From positions 17,157 to 81,156 of the forward strand of contig CALJOM010000013.1 of NCBI GenBank assembly GCA_937981765.1: a DNA stretch of 64,000 nucleotides. Direction: 5' to 3'. This DNA is from an uncultured Bacteroidales bacterium. Lineage in GTDB: Bacteria; Bacteroidota; Bacteroidia; Bacteroidales; Salinivirgaceae. Of this stretch, positions 38,521 to 47,512 are shown in pieces. The position numbers and the translations under genes are program-made. Numbering within the stretch: the first letter of the stretch is position 1; each line of letters starts with the position of its first letter. Below the pieces are notes generated by a model, which made no database searches, was not told where the DNA came from, and worked only from the letters and a program-made list of their open reading frames with translations.

Positions 38521-38605
38521 AAATGTCGACCCTCCGTAAACGTTTGAATTGAGCAACCGAGAGATTTTTACTCCAAAATATGTGCTAATTCCATAGTCTA
38601 AAGTG

Positions 38606-38635
38606 TTGCTGCCCAACATTCTTTTTCTATATTTG
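38606..38635 (+). promoter_or_regulatory. Promoter of the starch locus
   Basis: TTG (38606-38608), a 19-bp spacer, and TATATTTG (38628-38635) match the Bacteroidota -33/-7 consensus. Transcription would start near 38642, about 30 bp before the MFS ATG at 38672, and this excludes the upstream ATG at 38603 as the start. Confidence 0.7.
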
Positions 38636-38671
38636 CCAGAAAGAACCAGTTTAATTACAATTACTAAAACT

Positions 38672-40012
38672 ATGGCAAAACGTCCACATTTAAGTTTCTG
38701 GCAAATATGGAATCTCAGCTTCGGTTTTCTGGGAGTTCAGGCCGGATTTGCACTTCAGAATGCAAATGTTTCCCGAATCTTATCGAACTATGGTGCCGAT
38801 TTACATCACCTATCGTTTTTCTGGTTAGTAGCCCCAATTATGGGACTAATTATCCAACCATGGGTTGGTGCAGCAAGCGATAGGACATGGACCCGGATGG
38901 GGCGCCGTAAACCATTCATTTTGGGAGGAGCAATCTTCGCCTCTATTGGAATGTTTTTTATGCCCAACTCGAACCTGGCGATGGCAATTATTCCTCCGGT
39001 AATTTTTGGAGCAATTATGTTGGCGTTGATGGATGCCTCGTTTAACGTTACCTTCCAACCTTTCCGCTCGCTGGTAGCCGACATGACTCCGGAAGAACAG
39101 ACCAATACCGGCTACTCTATACAAACCGTTTTAATTAACATTGGCGCAGTTATCGGATCGTTTTTACCGTTTGTACTTACTCAATGGCTTGGAGTTGGAA
39201 ATACAGCTCCCGAGGGACAAGTTCCCCCTTCCGTGGTTTGGTCGTTTTACATTGGTGGGTCTCTGCTACTGTTATCCGTTCTCTGGACTGTTTTCACCAC
39301 TAAAGAATATAACCCCGAAGAATTTAAAATGTACAACGAATCGGCGGAGAAGTCCGCTGAATCGGATAAAAAGATGAGTTTCTGGCAAACGTTGAAATCG
39401 ATGCCCCCAATTATGGGCAAGCTGGCCATTGTACAATTTTTCAGTTGGTTTGCCCTCTTTGCCATGTGGGTTTACACCACACCCGCAGTAGCCCAACATA
39501 TTTGGAACACACCCATAAGAGATTCGGCTTCGCCCGAATATAACGCAGCAGCTAACTGGGTTGGTGTGCTTTTTGGATTATACAGTGTTTTTGCAGCAAT
39601 ATTCGCCATCTTCCTCGACAAAATTGCTAATAAACTCGGACGAGTAAAAACCTACTCCCTATCTCTCCTTTTGGGCGGGTTAGGATATTTATCCATCTAT
39701 GTGTTTTCAAATCCCAACGCATTAATCATATCCATGGTTGGCGTGGGAATCGCGTGGGCCTCAATATTGGCCATGCCCTATGCTATTCTGGCGCGTTCAC
39801 TTCCTGCCGATAGAATGGGCATCTATATGGGTATTTTCAACATAACCGTAGTTGTGCCCCAAATAGTAAGTGGAATTCTATTGGGAACTATCCTAAAACT
39901 TCTCTTCCACGAGAAGGCCATTTACATGATTGTTCTTGCCGGAGTTTCTATGCTATTAGCCTCGGTAAGCGCCATGGTATTTGTTTCGGAAAAGCAGCAG
40001 CAAAACACTTAA
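38672..40012 (+). CDS. MFS transporter, SLC45-like (probable maltose/oligosaccharide uptake)
   Basis: About 446 residues with 12 predicted membrane segments. The start at 38672 (MAKRPHLSFWQIWNLSFGF) is set by the promoter. Motif A is present as GAASDRTWTRMGRRKPFILGG, characteristic of the glycoside-pentoside-hexuronide/SLC45-like group (shown here as SDRTWTRMGRRKPFILGG), and a conserved SFNVTFQPFRSLVADM follows. In Bacteroidota such transporters often stand beside GH13 enzymes and are taken to bring maltose or maltodextrins over the inner membrane. The two downstream amylases fit this. The substrate is inferred from context. Confidence 0.88.
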   Translation: MAKRPHLSFWQIWNLSFGFLGVQAGFALQNANVSRILSNYGADLHHLSFFWLVAPIMGLIIQPWVGAASDRTWTRMGRRKPFILGGAIFASIGMFFMPNSNLAMAIIPPVIFGAIMLALMDASFNVTFQPFRSLVADMTPEEQTNTGYSIQTVLINIGAVIGSFLPFVLTQWLGVGNTAPEGQVPPSVVWSFYIGGSLLLLSVLWTVFTTKEYNPEEFKMYNESAEKSAESDKKMSFWQTLKSMPPIMGKLAIVQFFSWFALFAMWVYTTPAVAQHIWNTPIRDSASPEYNAAANWVGVLFGLYSVFAAIFAIFLDKIANKLGRVKTYSLSLLLGGLGYLSIYVFSNPNALIISMVGVGIAWASILAMPYAILARSLPADRMGIYMGIFNITVVVPQIVSGILLGTILKLLFHEKAIYMIVLAGVSMLLASVSAMVFVSEKQQQNT

Positions 40013-40072
40013 TCATAACTCAGATTTTCAAACCACATCAGCAACCCGCCATAAATTTAACGCAACAATACA

Positions 40073-41920
40073 ATGAAATTTAAAGCACTTGCCATTCTAG
40101 CTATTCTACTCCTCAACAGCCCAGTTATGAAAGCATCCCTAATTCAACGCATAGAACCCGGCAACTGGTGGACCGAAATGACGTTGAACCGTATTCAGAT
40201 TCTTCTATACGGAGATTCAATAGCACACCTCCCTCTTAGCATGGAACTATACGAAGGCGTTTCCTTAAATCAGGTACATAAAGCCGAGAGCCCAAATTAT
40301 CTGTTTTTGGATGTAACTATCAGCCCAAACACAAATCCGGGCACAGTGATCTTTCGCATCGGAGCAGAAAAAATAGAATGGCCACTTTACCAACGTCAGC
40401 CCAACAGCCGATACCGAAAAGGATTCAATGCCTCCGATGTGGTTTACCTGCTTTTCCCAGATCGCTTTTGCAACGGAGACCCCTCTAACGATTACATACC
40501 CGAATTGGGCGACCGGTTGAACCGTAAAGACCTTTACGCACGCCACGGTGGCGATATTCAGGGAATTATCAACAAACTCGATTACCTGAATCAACTCGGC
40601 ATTACTGCCCTTTGGATTAATCCACTGCTGGAAAACAAACAAGAGGCTTTCTCGTATCACGGTTACGCCATTACCGACTTTTACAAAGTGGACCCAAGAT
40701 TTGGGTCGAATGAGCTCTACCGTGCAATGGTGGAACAAGCCAATCAACGTGGAATAAAGGTAATTATCGACATGATTTTCAACCACTGCGGAAACAACCA
40801 CTGGTGGATGAAAGATCTCCCCTTCCGCGACTGGATTAACCAATGGCCCGAATTTACTCGAAGCAATTATCGAGGCATAGCCATGATGGATCCACACGCC
40901 TCAGAATTTGACCGAAAAAAAATGGCCGACGGTTGGTTTGATCTCTCCATGCCCGACCTCAACCAACGAAATCCATTCCTGTCTACCTACCTGATACAAA
41001 ACAGCATTTGGTGGATAGAATACGCCAACCTGAGCGGAATACGCATGGATACCTATCCCTATCCCGACAAAAATTTTATGGTACAATGGGCAAAAGCTGT
41101 TATGGAAGAATATCCTAATTTCAATATCGTGGGTGAAACCTGGTTAAACTATCCAGCGTGGGTAGCCTACTGGCAAAAAGATGCACCCAACATCGACGGC
41201 TTCAATTCGCACCTGCCTACCGTGATGGACTTCCCGCTAATGTATGCCATGGGACGAGCTTTCGACGAAAATTACGGATGGGATACCGGTCTTTCGAGAC
41301 TTTATGAAATTCTAGCACACGATTTTCTTTACCCCAATCCACTAAACATCATGATTTTTGCCGACAACCACGACGTAACAAGGTTTCATCGCGAAAAAGA
41401 CAAATCGCTGGGGCGATTTAAACTCGGCATGGCCTTTTTGCTAACCGTGCGAGGAATACCTCAAATTTACTATGGAACCGAGATTTTAATGACCGGCACC
41501 GACGAAAACTTCTCCCACGGAAAACTTCGTAAAGATTTTCCAGGAGGCTGGCCCGACGACACCAAAAACGCCTTTACCTCCCGAGGTCGTACAAAAATGC
41601 AAAACGAAGCATGGGATTATCTCCAAAAAATTTTGCAATGGCGAAAAACTTCAAAAGCCATCCACTATGGTAAATTAACCCACTTTATCCCCGAAGACAA
41701 CATTTATGTTTACTTCCGCCACACAGAATCCGACAAGGTGATGATAATCCTTCATTCCAACTTCACACCAAGGAAACTTGACCTAACCCGCTTTTCCGAA
41801 CTATTAAGCGGGCACAAAACCGGACACGAAATTATTTCCGGGAAAACTATCGACCTTACCCAAGATAAACTTCAGCTAGCCCCACGTTCTGCAATGATTA
41901 TCGAACTTAAACAATTTTAA
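40073..41920 (+). CDS. GH13 glycoside hydrolase (SusA-like neopullulanase/cyclomaltodextrinase)
   Basis: About 615 residues with an N-terminal signal peptide (hydrophobic 4-17), so probably periplasmic. The N-terminal domain RIEPGNWWTEMTLNRIQILL is the cyclomaltodextrinase-N type. The catalytic barrel has the four GH13 regions: DMIFNHCG, GIRMDTYPY with the nucleophile Asp, VGETW with the acid Glu, and FADNHDVTR. The size equals Bacteroides SusA (617 residues). It should cut alpha-1,4 bonds in maltooligosaccharides or pullulan. It lies 60 bp after the MFS gene and 10 bp before the second amylase. Confidence 0.94.
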   Translation: MKFKALAILAILLLNSPVMKASLIQRIEPGNWWTEMTLNRIQILLYGDSIAHLPLSMELYEGVSLNQVHKAESPNYLFLDVTISPNTNPGTVIFRIGAEKIEWPLYQRQPNSRYRKGFNASDVVYLLFPDRFCNGDPSNDYIPELGDRLNRKDLYARHGGDIQGIINKLDYLNQLGITALWINPLLENKQEAFSYHGYAITDFYKVDPRFGSNELYRAMVEQANQRGIKVIIDMIFNHCGNNHWWMKDLPFRDWINQWPEFTRSNYRGIAMMDPHASEFDRKKMADGWFDLSMPDLNQRNPFLSTYLIQNSIWWIEYANLSGIRMDTYPYPDKNFMVQWAKAVMEEYPNFNIVGETWLNYPAWVAYWQKDAPNIDGFNSHLPTVMDFPLMYAMGRAFDENYGWDTGLSRLYEILAHDFLYPNPLNIMIFADNHDVTRFHREKDKSLGRFKLGMAFLLTVRGIPQIYYGTEILMTGTDENFSHGKLRKDFPGGWPDDTKNAFTSRGRTKMQNEAWDYLQKILQWRKTSKAIHYGKLTHFIPEDNIYVYFRHTESDKVMIILHSNFTPRKLDLTRFSELLSGHKTGHEIISGKTIDLTQDKLQLAPRSAMIIELKQF

Positions 41921-41930
41921 AACACTCACT

Positions 41931-44300
41931 ATGCGTTGGATAACCATCATACTTCTAGTAGCCTTAATTTCCGCATCTTGCGACCATAAAATAAAACATG
42001 CACCGGAAACATCCGAAATTATCGGGCTCGCCTATCCTGTTCAACTCAGTGTGGACAGCACCTTGGTTTATCTTTCCGATTACCTGCTCAACTGGAAAGA
42101 CATAACTAAAATACTTTTACCTGTAACCATTTCTCTGAAACATTCCCCCACAGATTCCACAATTACACTCTATCACGACAACTCCCGCCTTGCCCCCTAC
42201 GAAATCATGACATTGGTTACCCCAAAAGGCAGATACGACCTTTTGTTAAAAAAGAGCATGAAAAAGAAAATCGAACTCTACTACAAACCTCAAAAATCCG
42301 CGCCCAAACAAGTCCAAATTGCAGGGCAAGTTAACAATTGGAACCCCAAAGACTCTCATTTTGAACAACTTCCCGACGGTACGTGGAAAACAGAATTGTG
42401 GCTCAATCCGGGGAAATATCACTACCAACTAGTTATCAATGGCAAATGGATACTCGACCCCAACAATCCGGTGGTAGAAGACAACAACATCGGAGGACAA
42501 AATAGTGTGTTAATAATAGAAGGAAGCCATCCTGACAGTCTTCCCTATATCTTTACACAAAAACCAAAAAAACAAACAGTCATTGTAGGCTTTAACAAGA
42601 AACCCACCGTTCTTTACGCATTTTGGGAAAACTACCTTTTAGACAACTCTTACATCCGCTGGAAAGAAAATCATTTGGAAATTCTTATTCCGGGAAATGC
42701 AGCCAAACCAAAGCGTTCGCATATCAGGATCTTTGCAGCCAACGAACATGGTTCAGGTAACGACTTGTTGATACCGCTTGAATTTAAAAATCCCGTAACA
42801 AAGCCATCGCAGTTAACCCGAAACGACAAGCACACACAAATCTTGTACTTTCTGATGGTAGACCGTTTTTATAACGGGAATCCGGACAACGACCACCCAC
42901 TTAACGACCCGGAAGTGCATCCTAAAGCAAACTACATGGGCGGCGACCTGGTCGGCGTAGCAAAAAAAATTGAAGACGGCTATTTTTCAACCCTAGGCAT
43001 AAACACCCTCTGGCTATCGCCCATAACCCAAAACCCACTCGATGCCTGGGGATTATGGCCAAAGCCCCGCACTAAATTCTCAGGATATCACGGTTATTGG
43101 CCCATTGCCCTTACAAAAGTAGATTTTAGATTTGGTACCGAACAGGAACTAAGAAGACTTCTCAATTCCGCCCACCAAGCGGGCATGAACATGCTACTGG
43201 ATTATGTAGCCAACCATGTACACAAAAACCATCCGGTCTATCAAACCAATCCCGACTGGGCTACACCACTCTATCTCCCCGACGGGTCGCTTAACACCGA
43301 ACGCTGGGACGAATACCGGCTAACCACATGGTTCGACACGTTTCTTCCAACCCTCGATTTAGAGCGAGCTGAGGTGTACGAACCCATGACCGACTCCGCT
43401 CTTTTCTGGCTTACCACATTCGACTTTGACGGATACCGCCACGATGCAACCAAACATATTCCCGAAGTATTCTGGCGTCGATTAACTCAAAAAATCAAAA
43501 AACACATCCCACAACGTTCTATCTATCAGATTGGAGAAACCTACGGCAGCCGCGAATTAATAAGCAGCTATATTGGCAGCGGAATGATGGATGCCCAATT
43601 CGATTTCAATCTCTACGATGCCGCTGTAGCCACATTTGCAAAACCTGCCTCACATTTTCAGCAGCTTAACAACGCAGTGCAGGAATCGATGAACTATTAC
43701 GGCTCGTTGCATTTAATGGGCAACATGTCGGGAAATCAAGATAAACCCCGCTTTATCTCCCTGGCTTCGGGCGATGTTCGCTTCGACGAGGACTCTAAAC
43801 TCGCTGGTTGGACCCGCGATATCAAAGTTTCAGACACCCTTGCCTATCGAAAACTTCAGTTAATGAACGCATTCAACCTAACGATCCCCGGAGTTCCTAC
43901 CATATATTACGGCGATGAAATAGGCATGCCCGGCGGTAACGACCCCGATAACCGCAGGATGATGAAATTTACCAATCTTTCGCCCCACGAACAGCAAACG
44001 TTCGAAACCACTCGGCAATGGATACACTTGCGCAAAAATCTGCTACCACTACAGTATGGCACCTTCAAACCATTGCTGGTAACTGCCGATACCTACGCAT
44101 TTCTTAGAGAATTTAACGGTCAATCGGTACTTGTTATATTCAACAAAGCAGTCCAGGAGTCCGAAATTCATATCGACCTGCCAAAAAATTTGGCTTTAAA
44201 ACGTATTTCTGAGCAACACAACCTTTCCGCAACTATTGAAAAAGAAAAACTTCAAACCGCAATTGCTCCATTAAGCGCCGGTTTGGTTGTTCTTCAATAA
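41931..44300 (+). CDS. GH13 alpha-amylase-family lipoprotein with CBM48-like domain
   Basis: About 789 residues. The signal peptide ends with LISASC, a lipobox, so it is a lipoprotein and perhaps surface exposed. A CBM48/isoamylase-N-like domain is at about 125-195 (VQIAGQVNNWNPKDS, NPGKYHYQLVINGKW). The GH13 barrel begins near 300 with LYFLMVDRFYNGNPDNDHPL. Regions: DYVANHVH, DGYRHDATKH (nucleophile Asp), QIGETYG (acid Glu), and GNQDKPRF in the place of the usual NHD, so the His of region IV is Gln. GDEIGMPGGNDPDNRRMM and a C-terminal beta domain complete it. It is the last gene of the starch unit and a strong terminator follows. Confidence 0.92.
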   Translation: MRWITIILLVALISASCDHKIKHAPETSEIIGLAYPVQLSVDSTLVYLSDYLLNWKDITKILLPVTISLKHSPTDSTITLYHDNSRLAPYEIMTLVTPKGRYDLLLKKSMKKKIELYYKPQKSAPKQVQIAGQVNNWNPKDSHFEQLPDGTWKTELWLNPGKYHYQLVINGKWILDPNNPVVEDNNIGGQNSVLIIEGSHPDSLPYIFTQKPKKQTVIVGFNKKPTVLYAFWENYLLDNSYIRWKENHLEILIPGNAAKPKRSHIRIFAANEHGSGNDLLIPLEFKNPVTKPSQLTRNDKHTQILYFLMVDRFYNGNPDNDHPLNDPEVHPKANYMGGDLVGVAKKIEDGYFSTLGINTLWLSPITQNPLDAWGLWPKPRTKFSGYHGYWPIALTKVDFRFGTEQELRRLLNSAHQAGMNMLLDYVANHVHKNHPVYQTNPDWATPLYLPDGSLNTERWDEYRLTTWFDTFLPTLDLERAEVYEPMTDSALFWLTTFDFDGYRHDATKHIPEVFWRRLTQKIKKHIPQRSIYQIGETYGSRELISSYIGSGMMDAQFDFNLYDAAVATFAKPASHFQQLNNAVQESMNYYGSLHLMGNMSGNQDKPRFISLASGDVRFDEDSKLAGWTRDIKVSDTLAYRKLQLMNAFNLTIPGVPTIYYGDEIGMPGGNDPDNRRMMKFTNLSPHEQQTFETTRQWIHLRKNLLPLQYGTFKPLLVTADTYAFLREFNGQSVLVIFNKAVQESEIHIDLPKNLALKRISEQHNLSATIEKEKLQTAIAPLSAGLVVLQ

Positions 44301-44316
44301 TACCTATCTGCTCTAC

Positions 44317-44356
44317 TAAACCCCGAGCCTACGCATATGCTCGGGGTTTAGGTTTT
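44317..44356 (+). terminator. Intrinsic terminator of the starch locus
   Basis: A 12-bp stem (TAAACCCCGAGC at 44317-44328 with GCTCGGGGTTTA at 44339-44350) is followed by GGTTTTTT. It begins 16 bp after the stop of the lipoprotein amylase. Confidence 0.88.
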
Positions 44357-44443
44357 TTCATCCGCTGACAAAACGTGAATTTCTGAATTATCCTATCCCT
44401 AATAGATAAAGATAGTCCGGACATGAATAATTTATGAGCCAAA

Positions 44444-44475
44444 TTTGGCAACCCCGAAAAAAAAATGTATTTTTG
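44444..44475 (+). promoter_or_regulatory. Promoter of the pRiA4b ORF-3-like gene
   Basis: TTTG (44444-44447), a 20-bp spacer and TATTTTTG (44468-44475) match the consensus closely. The predicted transcript begins only about 7 bp before the GTG start, so the mRNA would be nearly leaderless. Confidence 0.7.
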
Positions 44476-44488
44476 AGAAAAGTAACAC

Positions 44489-44941
44489 GTGGTGGTTTAT
44501 CATTTTATACTTTTAAGCGACGAGTCGGATGATTTTGTCTTGGAGGTTGAGGCTCACGGGCAGAATACTTTCTATGAGTTACACGAAACCATAAGTCAGG
44601 CTTTAGGATTTGATAAACACTACCTGGCATCGTTTATTCGTACCGATAACGACTGGAACCCAATTACCGAAGCCACACTCATCGATATGGATAACTCAGG
44701 CTCTTTGCTGATGGAAGATTTGCTTATTGAAGAGTGGTGCAAGACCAAAGGCCATCGATTTATCTATCTTTTCGACTATGTATCGGAACGCGGCCTTTTT
44801 ATGAAATTGGTAAACATTAAGCCTACCATCGAAACTAGAAGTAGCTACCCAAAAATAATAAAACTTACTGGAGAAATTCCCCCTCAAATTAAACAAGAAC
44901 GATTTATTGACGATCTGCTCAACACGTTCTCCAAAAATTAG
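44489..44941 (+). CDS. Plasmid pRiA4b ORF-3-like protein (IS1096 passenger TnpR-like)
   Basis: About 150 residues from a GTG codon; a GTG right after it is an alternative. The pattern VYHFILLSDESDDFVLEVEA, TFYELHETISQALGFDKHYL and FIYLFDYVSERGLFMKLVNI is the pRiA4b ORF-3 fold, found in many bacteria as a stand-alone protein of unknown function and sometimes associated with insertion sequences. No IS ends or transposase are near it, so here it is probably a chromosomal gene. Its stop codon overlaps the stop of the converging minus-strand gene. Confidence 0.75.
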   Translation: MVVYHFILLSDESDDFVLEVEAHGQNTFYELHETISQALGFDKHYLASFIRTDNDWNPITEATLIDMDNSGSLLMEDLLIEEWCKTKGHRFIYLFDYVSERGLFMKLVNIKPTIETRSSYPKIIKLTGEIPPQIKQERFIDDLLNTFSKN

Positions 44942-45993
44942 TTGATTTTTTTCCGAAATCCTTTTTTATCAACCAATTCAACAGAAATTTCTCGGTATAT
45001 ACCACTCCTTTCAATATATTCCCCCACCTGCCGCAAACGTTCCAGTTGTGTAGTATTGCGCCAATGCATGGTATCAACAAAGAAAACAAGCGAATAACTA
45101 TTCCCAAATTTGGTAAAAATAATATCGAACTTACGCTGGGGGGGGAAATAATTTTTCAACCGTCCCAAAGCCTGCTTTACAATAGAAAGCTCGTGCTTTG
45201 TTACGGCAACATTTACCAACAAGCGTTGCCCCGCAGGCAAAGGATGCAGAATAAGTGCGGCCAACTCCCGTTCTAGAGAATCTGAAGGCAGAAACTCGCG
45301 GCTCAGAAATCTCTTTTTGCCCGACACTGGATTTGCTAAGACAACGTGAATGGGATATTTCAACACATCCTGATAATTCAATTTCAGTTCCAGATACAAA
45401 ATATCGTTTAACAAAAATAAGTCAGTTCTTGAGTTCACTGAACTACTCACCAACTCCAACACATATCCGGCACCGGCGCGATTGAGGTTAATTCTTTCGA
45501 GAGACTTTAAAACACTATCGTTCAAATTCTGTAAAAAAACAGCAATAGTGTTGACTTCGGCTTCTGCAAGAGAATGGTGATAGAATAACGTTTGACCGTC
45601 GGATAATTTAGTTTTTTCAGAGTACTTGAAATTTGGATAGAGAAGAAAGGGCAATAGCCCAGAAAAAATAGGCAAAATAAATCCAATGAAGACTATTCGA
45701 TGCGGTATGAAAACCTTACTCCCCACTTTTCCTTTATATCGTTGGACACTGCTAAGAGTAAGAAGAAAAAAGAGCGGCACAAACAATAACACAAACCAGG
45801 AAGATAGAAATTGATACGGAAAAGCTGCTGGCAGAAGGGAGAGCATTATTGCAATAGGAATAGCTAATCGTTGTAGCCATAAAGATGATGCAATCTGCGA
45901 AGTAATGAAGCCCCACCCCATAAATCCGGATAGAGTTCCTTTGACAAGAAGTACCCAATCTTGCCCCCAAATGTTAAAATTTCGGATTCTCAT
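44938..45993 (-). CDS. Membrane protein of unknown function
   Basis: A 351-residue protein I do not recognise. Four hydrophobic segments lie in the N-terminal 125 residues (about 13-33, 38-58, 63-83 and 100-122), after which comes a 230-residue soluble region with alternating helices and strands (for example QRLLVNVAVTKHELSIVKQA). It has no obvious catalytic motif. It starts 2 bp after the DUF456 gene, which itself overlaps the flippase-like gene, so the three are translated together and probably form one complex or pathway. It converges with the pRiA4b-like gene; the two stop codons share bases at 44938-44941. Confidence 0.7.
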   Translation of the reverse strand: MRIRNFNIWGQDWVLLVKGTLSGFMGWGFITSQIASSLWLQRLAIPIAIMLSLLPAAFPYQFLSSWFVLLFVPLFFLLTLSSVQRYKGKVGSKVFIPHRIVFIGFILPIFSGLLPFLLYPNFKYSEKTKLSDGQTLFYHHSLAEAEVNTIAVFLQNLNDSVLKSLERINLNRAGAGYVLELVSSSVNSRTDLFLLNDILYLELKLNYQDVLKYPIHVVLANPVSGKKRFLSREFLPSDSLERELAALILHPLPAGQRLLVNVAVTKHELSIVKQALGRLKNYFPPQRKFDIIFTKFGNSYSLVFFVDTMHWRNTTQLERLRQVGEYIERSGIYREISVELVDKKGFRKKIN

Positions 45994-45995
45994 TC

Positions 45996-46493
45996 CTAAA
46001 ATTCAAAGGTTGAAACATACTTAAGGAATATCCATGCCATATAACCTGTGAGAATAAGTTTTGCCACCATTCCAATCAGAATTCCGAGCCATGCAGCACA
46101 CCCTCCTTTTAAAGCCGAACTGGTTAAACCCGACTCGGTAAATTCTCCAATGAATGCCCCTAAAAAAGGACCTAAAATAATACCTAACGGTGGAATAAAT
46201 AACCCAACAACTAAGCCCACCAAAGCCCCCACAACAGCACTTTTTGACACTCCAGCACGTTTAACCATCCACGATGGAAGCAGATAGTCGAGCGCTGTAA
46301 CCAGAATTGTTAATCCAAACAAATTCCACAGCAGAGTATTGTCGATATTAACAATCCCAAAGGCTTCCAGAATAACTAATCCTAAAAATGCAAATGGTGG
46401 GCCGGGTAATACAGGCACAATACAACCTATAAAACCCAAAAGAATTAAAACAGCCGAAACCACCAACCATAAAATTTCCGCATTTGTATTCAT
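45996..46493 (-). CDS. DUF456 domain-containing membrane protein
   Basis: About 165 residues with four or five membrane segments and many Gly residues, for instance GFIGCIVPVLPGPPFAFLGL and GALVGLVVGLFIPPLGIILG, which is the DUF456 pattern (glycine-zipper pairs). The family is of unknown function. It overlaps the upstream flippase-like gene by 4 bp (ATGA) and is 2 bp from the next gene. Confidence 0.85.
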   Translation of the reverse strand: MNTNAEILWLVVSAVLILLGFIGCIVPVLPGPPFAFLGLVILEAFGIVNIDNTLLWNLFGLTILVTALDYLLPSWMVKRAGVSKSAVVGALVGLVVGLFIPPLGIILGPFLGAFIGEFTESGLTSSALKGGCAAWLGILIGMVAKLILTGYMAWIFLKYVSTFEF

Positions 46494-47437
46494 TTTGTGT
46501 AATTTATAATAAAAGTCCCTATAATGGAAGGTATTACAAGATTAATAACCCAAAGCCACAACACCGAAATCATAACCGCTGTGGTCTCAGTGGTTAAATA
46601 TTCAAAAAACACCATTGCTAAAGTTGTGCGCGTAATAGGTTCTGCAAGGGTTAATACAGGTAACAAGGCCATTAAAAAATAGGTCAATGCCATTCCTAAA
46701 AACACCTGAGATAACGACAGACTGAGACCAAATATTTTGGTTATAATCCAGAACTGAATTATAAAAACAAAGTAACGCAAAATGCTCAGTAGCAGCAGGA
46801 AAAAAGCTGTTCGCAAGGAAAAACGTCGTAGAAAGGTATTAATTTGCTTTCCCCACTCATACTCCCTAAAAAGCTTTATACGATAAAAGTATGCGATAGC
46901 TGCCACAACTACAAGGGCAAACAAGGCATACAACGTATATCGGGGAATAGTTCGCAGAGAAAAGAAAATCGGATATTGGAGAAACCAAAACCACACAACT
47001 AGAGCTATGGTTCCAAAAATTAGAGTGGTAAACAATTGAAAAATATTGGATATAATGGTTGAGCTAATAGCGTGAATTCTGTATCGCGTTGGGACGACAA
47101 AAATACGACCCAGAAACTCTCCGCTGCGGTTTGGTGTTAAAACAGCCACCGTTAACCCGCTAAAAATTCCACGCATAGCTCTGGCATACGTAATTTCATA
47201 CACAGGACTCAAGGTGTGTTTCCATTTTAACGCTTCAATACTCCAATTGGCTGTGGTTAAAAGCAATACCAAAAATGTCAGGAAAATAATCCTGAAAGAA
47301 AGTTCCAACCCATTGGGAACGGTAAACTCAACAGTAGATACATAGCGAAAATGAAATATCAAATAGCCATAAGCCAATATCGATACGAGCCATTTAACGT
47401 ATTTTTCACGAAACCGGAAGTCTTTGAAAAATTTCAC
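46490..47437 (-). CDS. Flippase-like membrane protein (LPG synthase TM-region / UPF0104 type)
   Basis: A 315-residue membrane protein with about eight hydrophobic segments. LTTANWSIEALKWKHTL, RAMRGIFSGLTVAVLTPNRS and GEFLGRIFVV resemble the core of the lysylphosphatidylglycerol-synthase membrane region family, in which the short members lack the aminoacyl-transferase domain and are thought to move lipids or glycolipids. It heads the trio flippase-DUF456-unknown. Function is inferred from fold only. Confidence 0.75.
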   Translation of the reverse strand: MKFFKDFRFREKYVKWLVSILAYGYLIFHFRYVSTVEFTVPNGLELSFRIIFLTFLVLLLTTANWSIEALKWKHTLSPVYEITYARAMRGIFSGLTVAVLTPNRSGEFLGRIFVVPTRYRIHAISSTIISNIFQLFTTLIFGTIALVVWFWFLQYPIFFSLRTIPRYTLYALFALVVVAAIAYFYRIKLFREYEWGKQINTFLRRFSLRTAFFLLLLSILRYFVFIIQFWIITKIFGLSLSLSQVFLGMALTYFLMALLPVLTLAEPITRTTLAMVFFEYLTTETTAVMISVLWLWVINLVIPSIIGTFIINYTK

Positions 47438-47512
47438 TAAAAAGTAATTATTGCCGTAAAATTTTGGTAGGCAGGTTAATCAACTATCGAAATAAACTGA
47501 GATGAAATTAGG

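Noticed and set aside
44489..44941. Insertion sequence suggested by the IS1096-passenger family name
   Set aside because: No transposase, terminal repeats or target duplication nearby; the gene has a normal chromosomal promoter.
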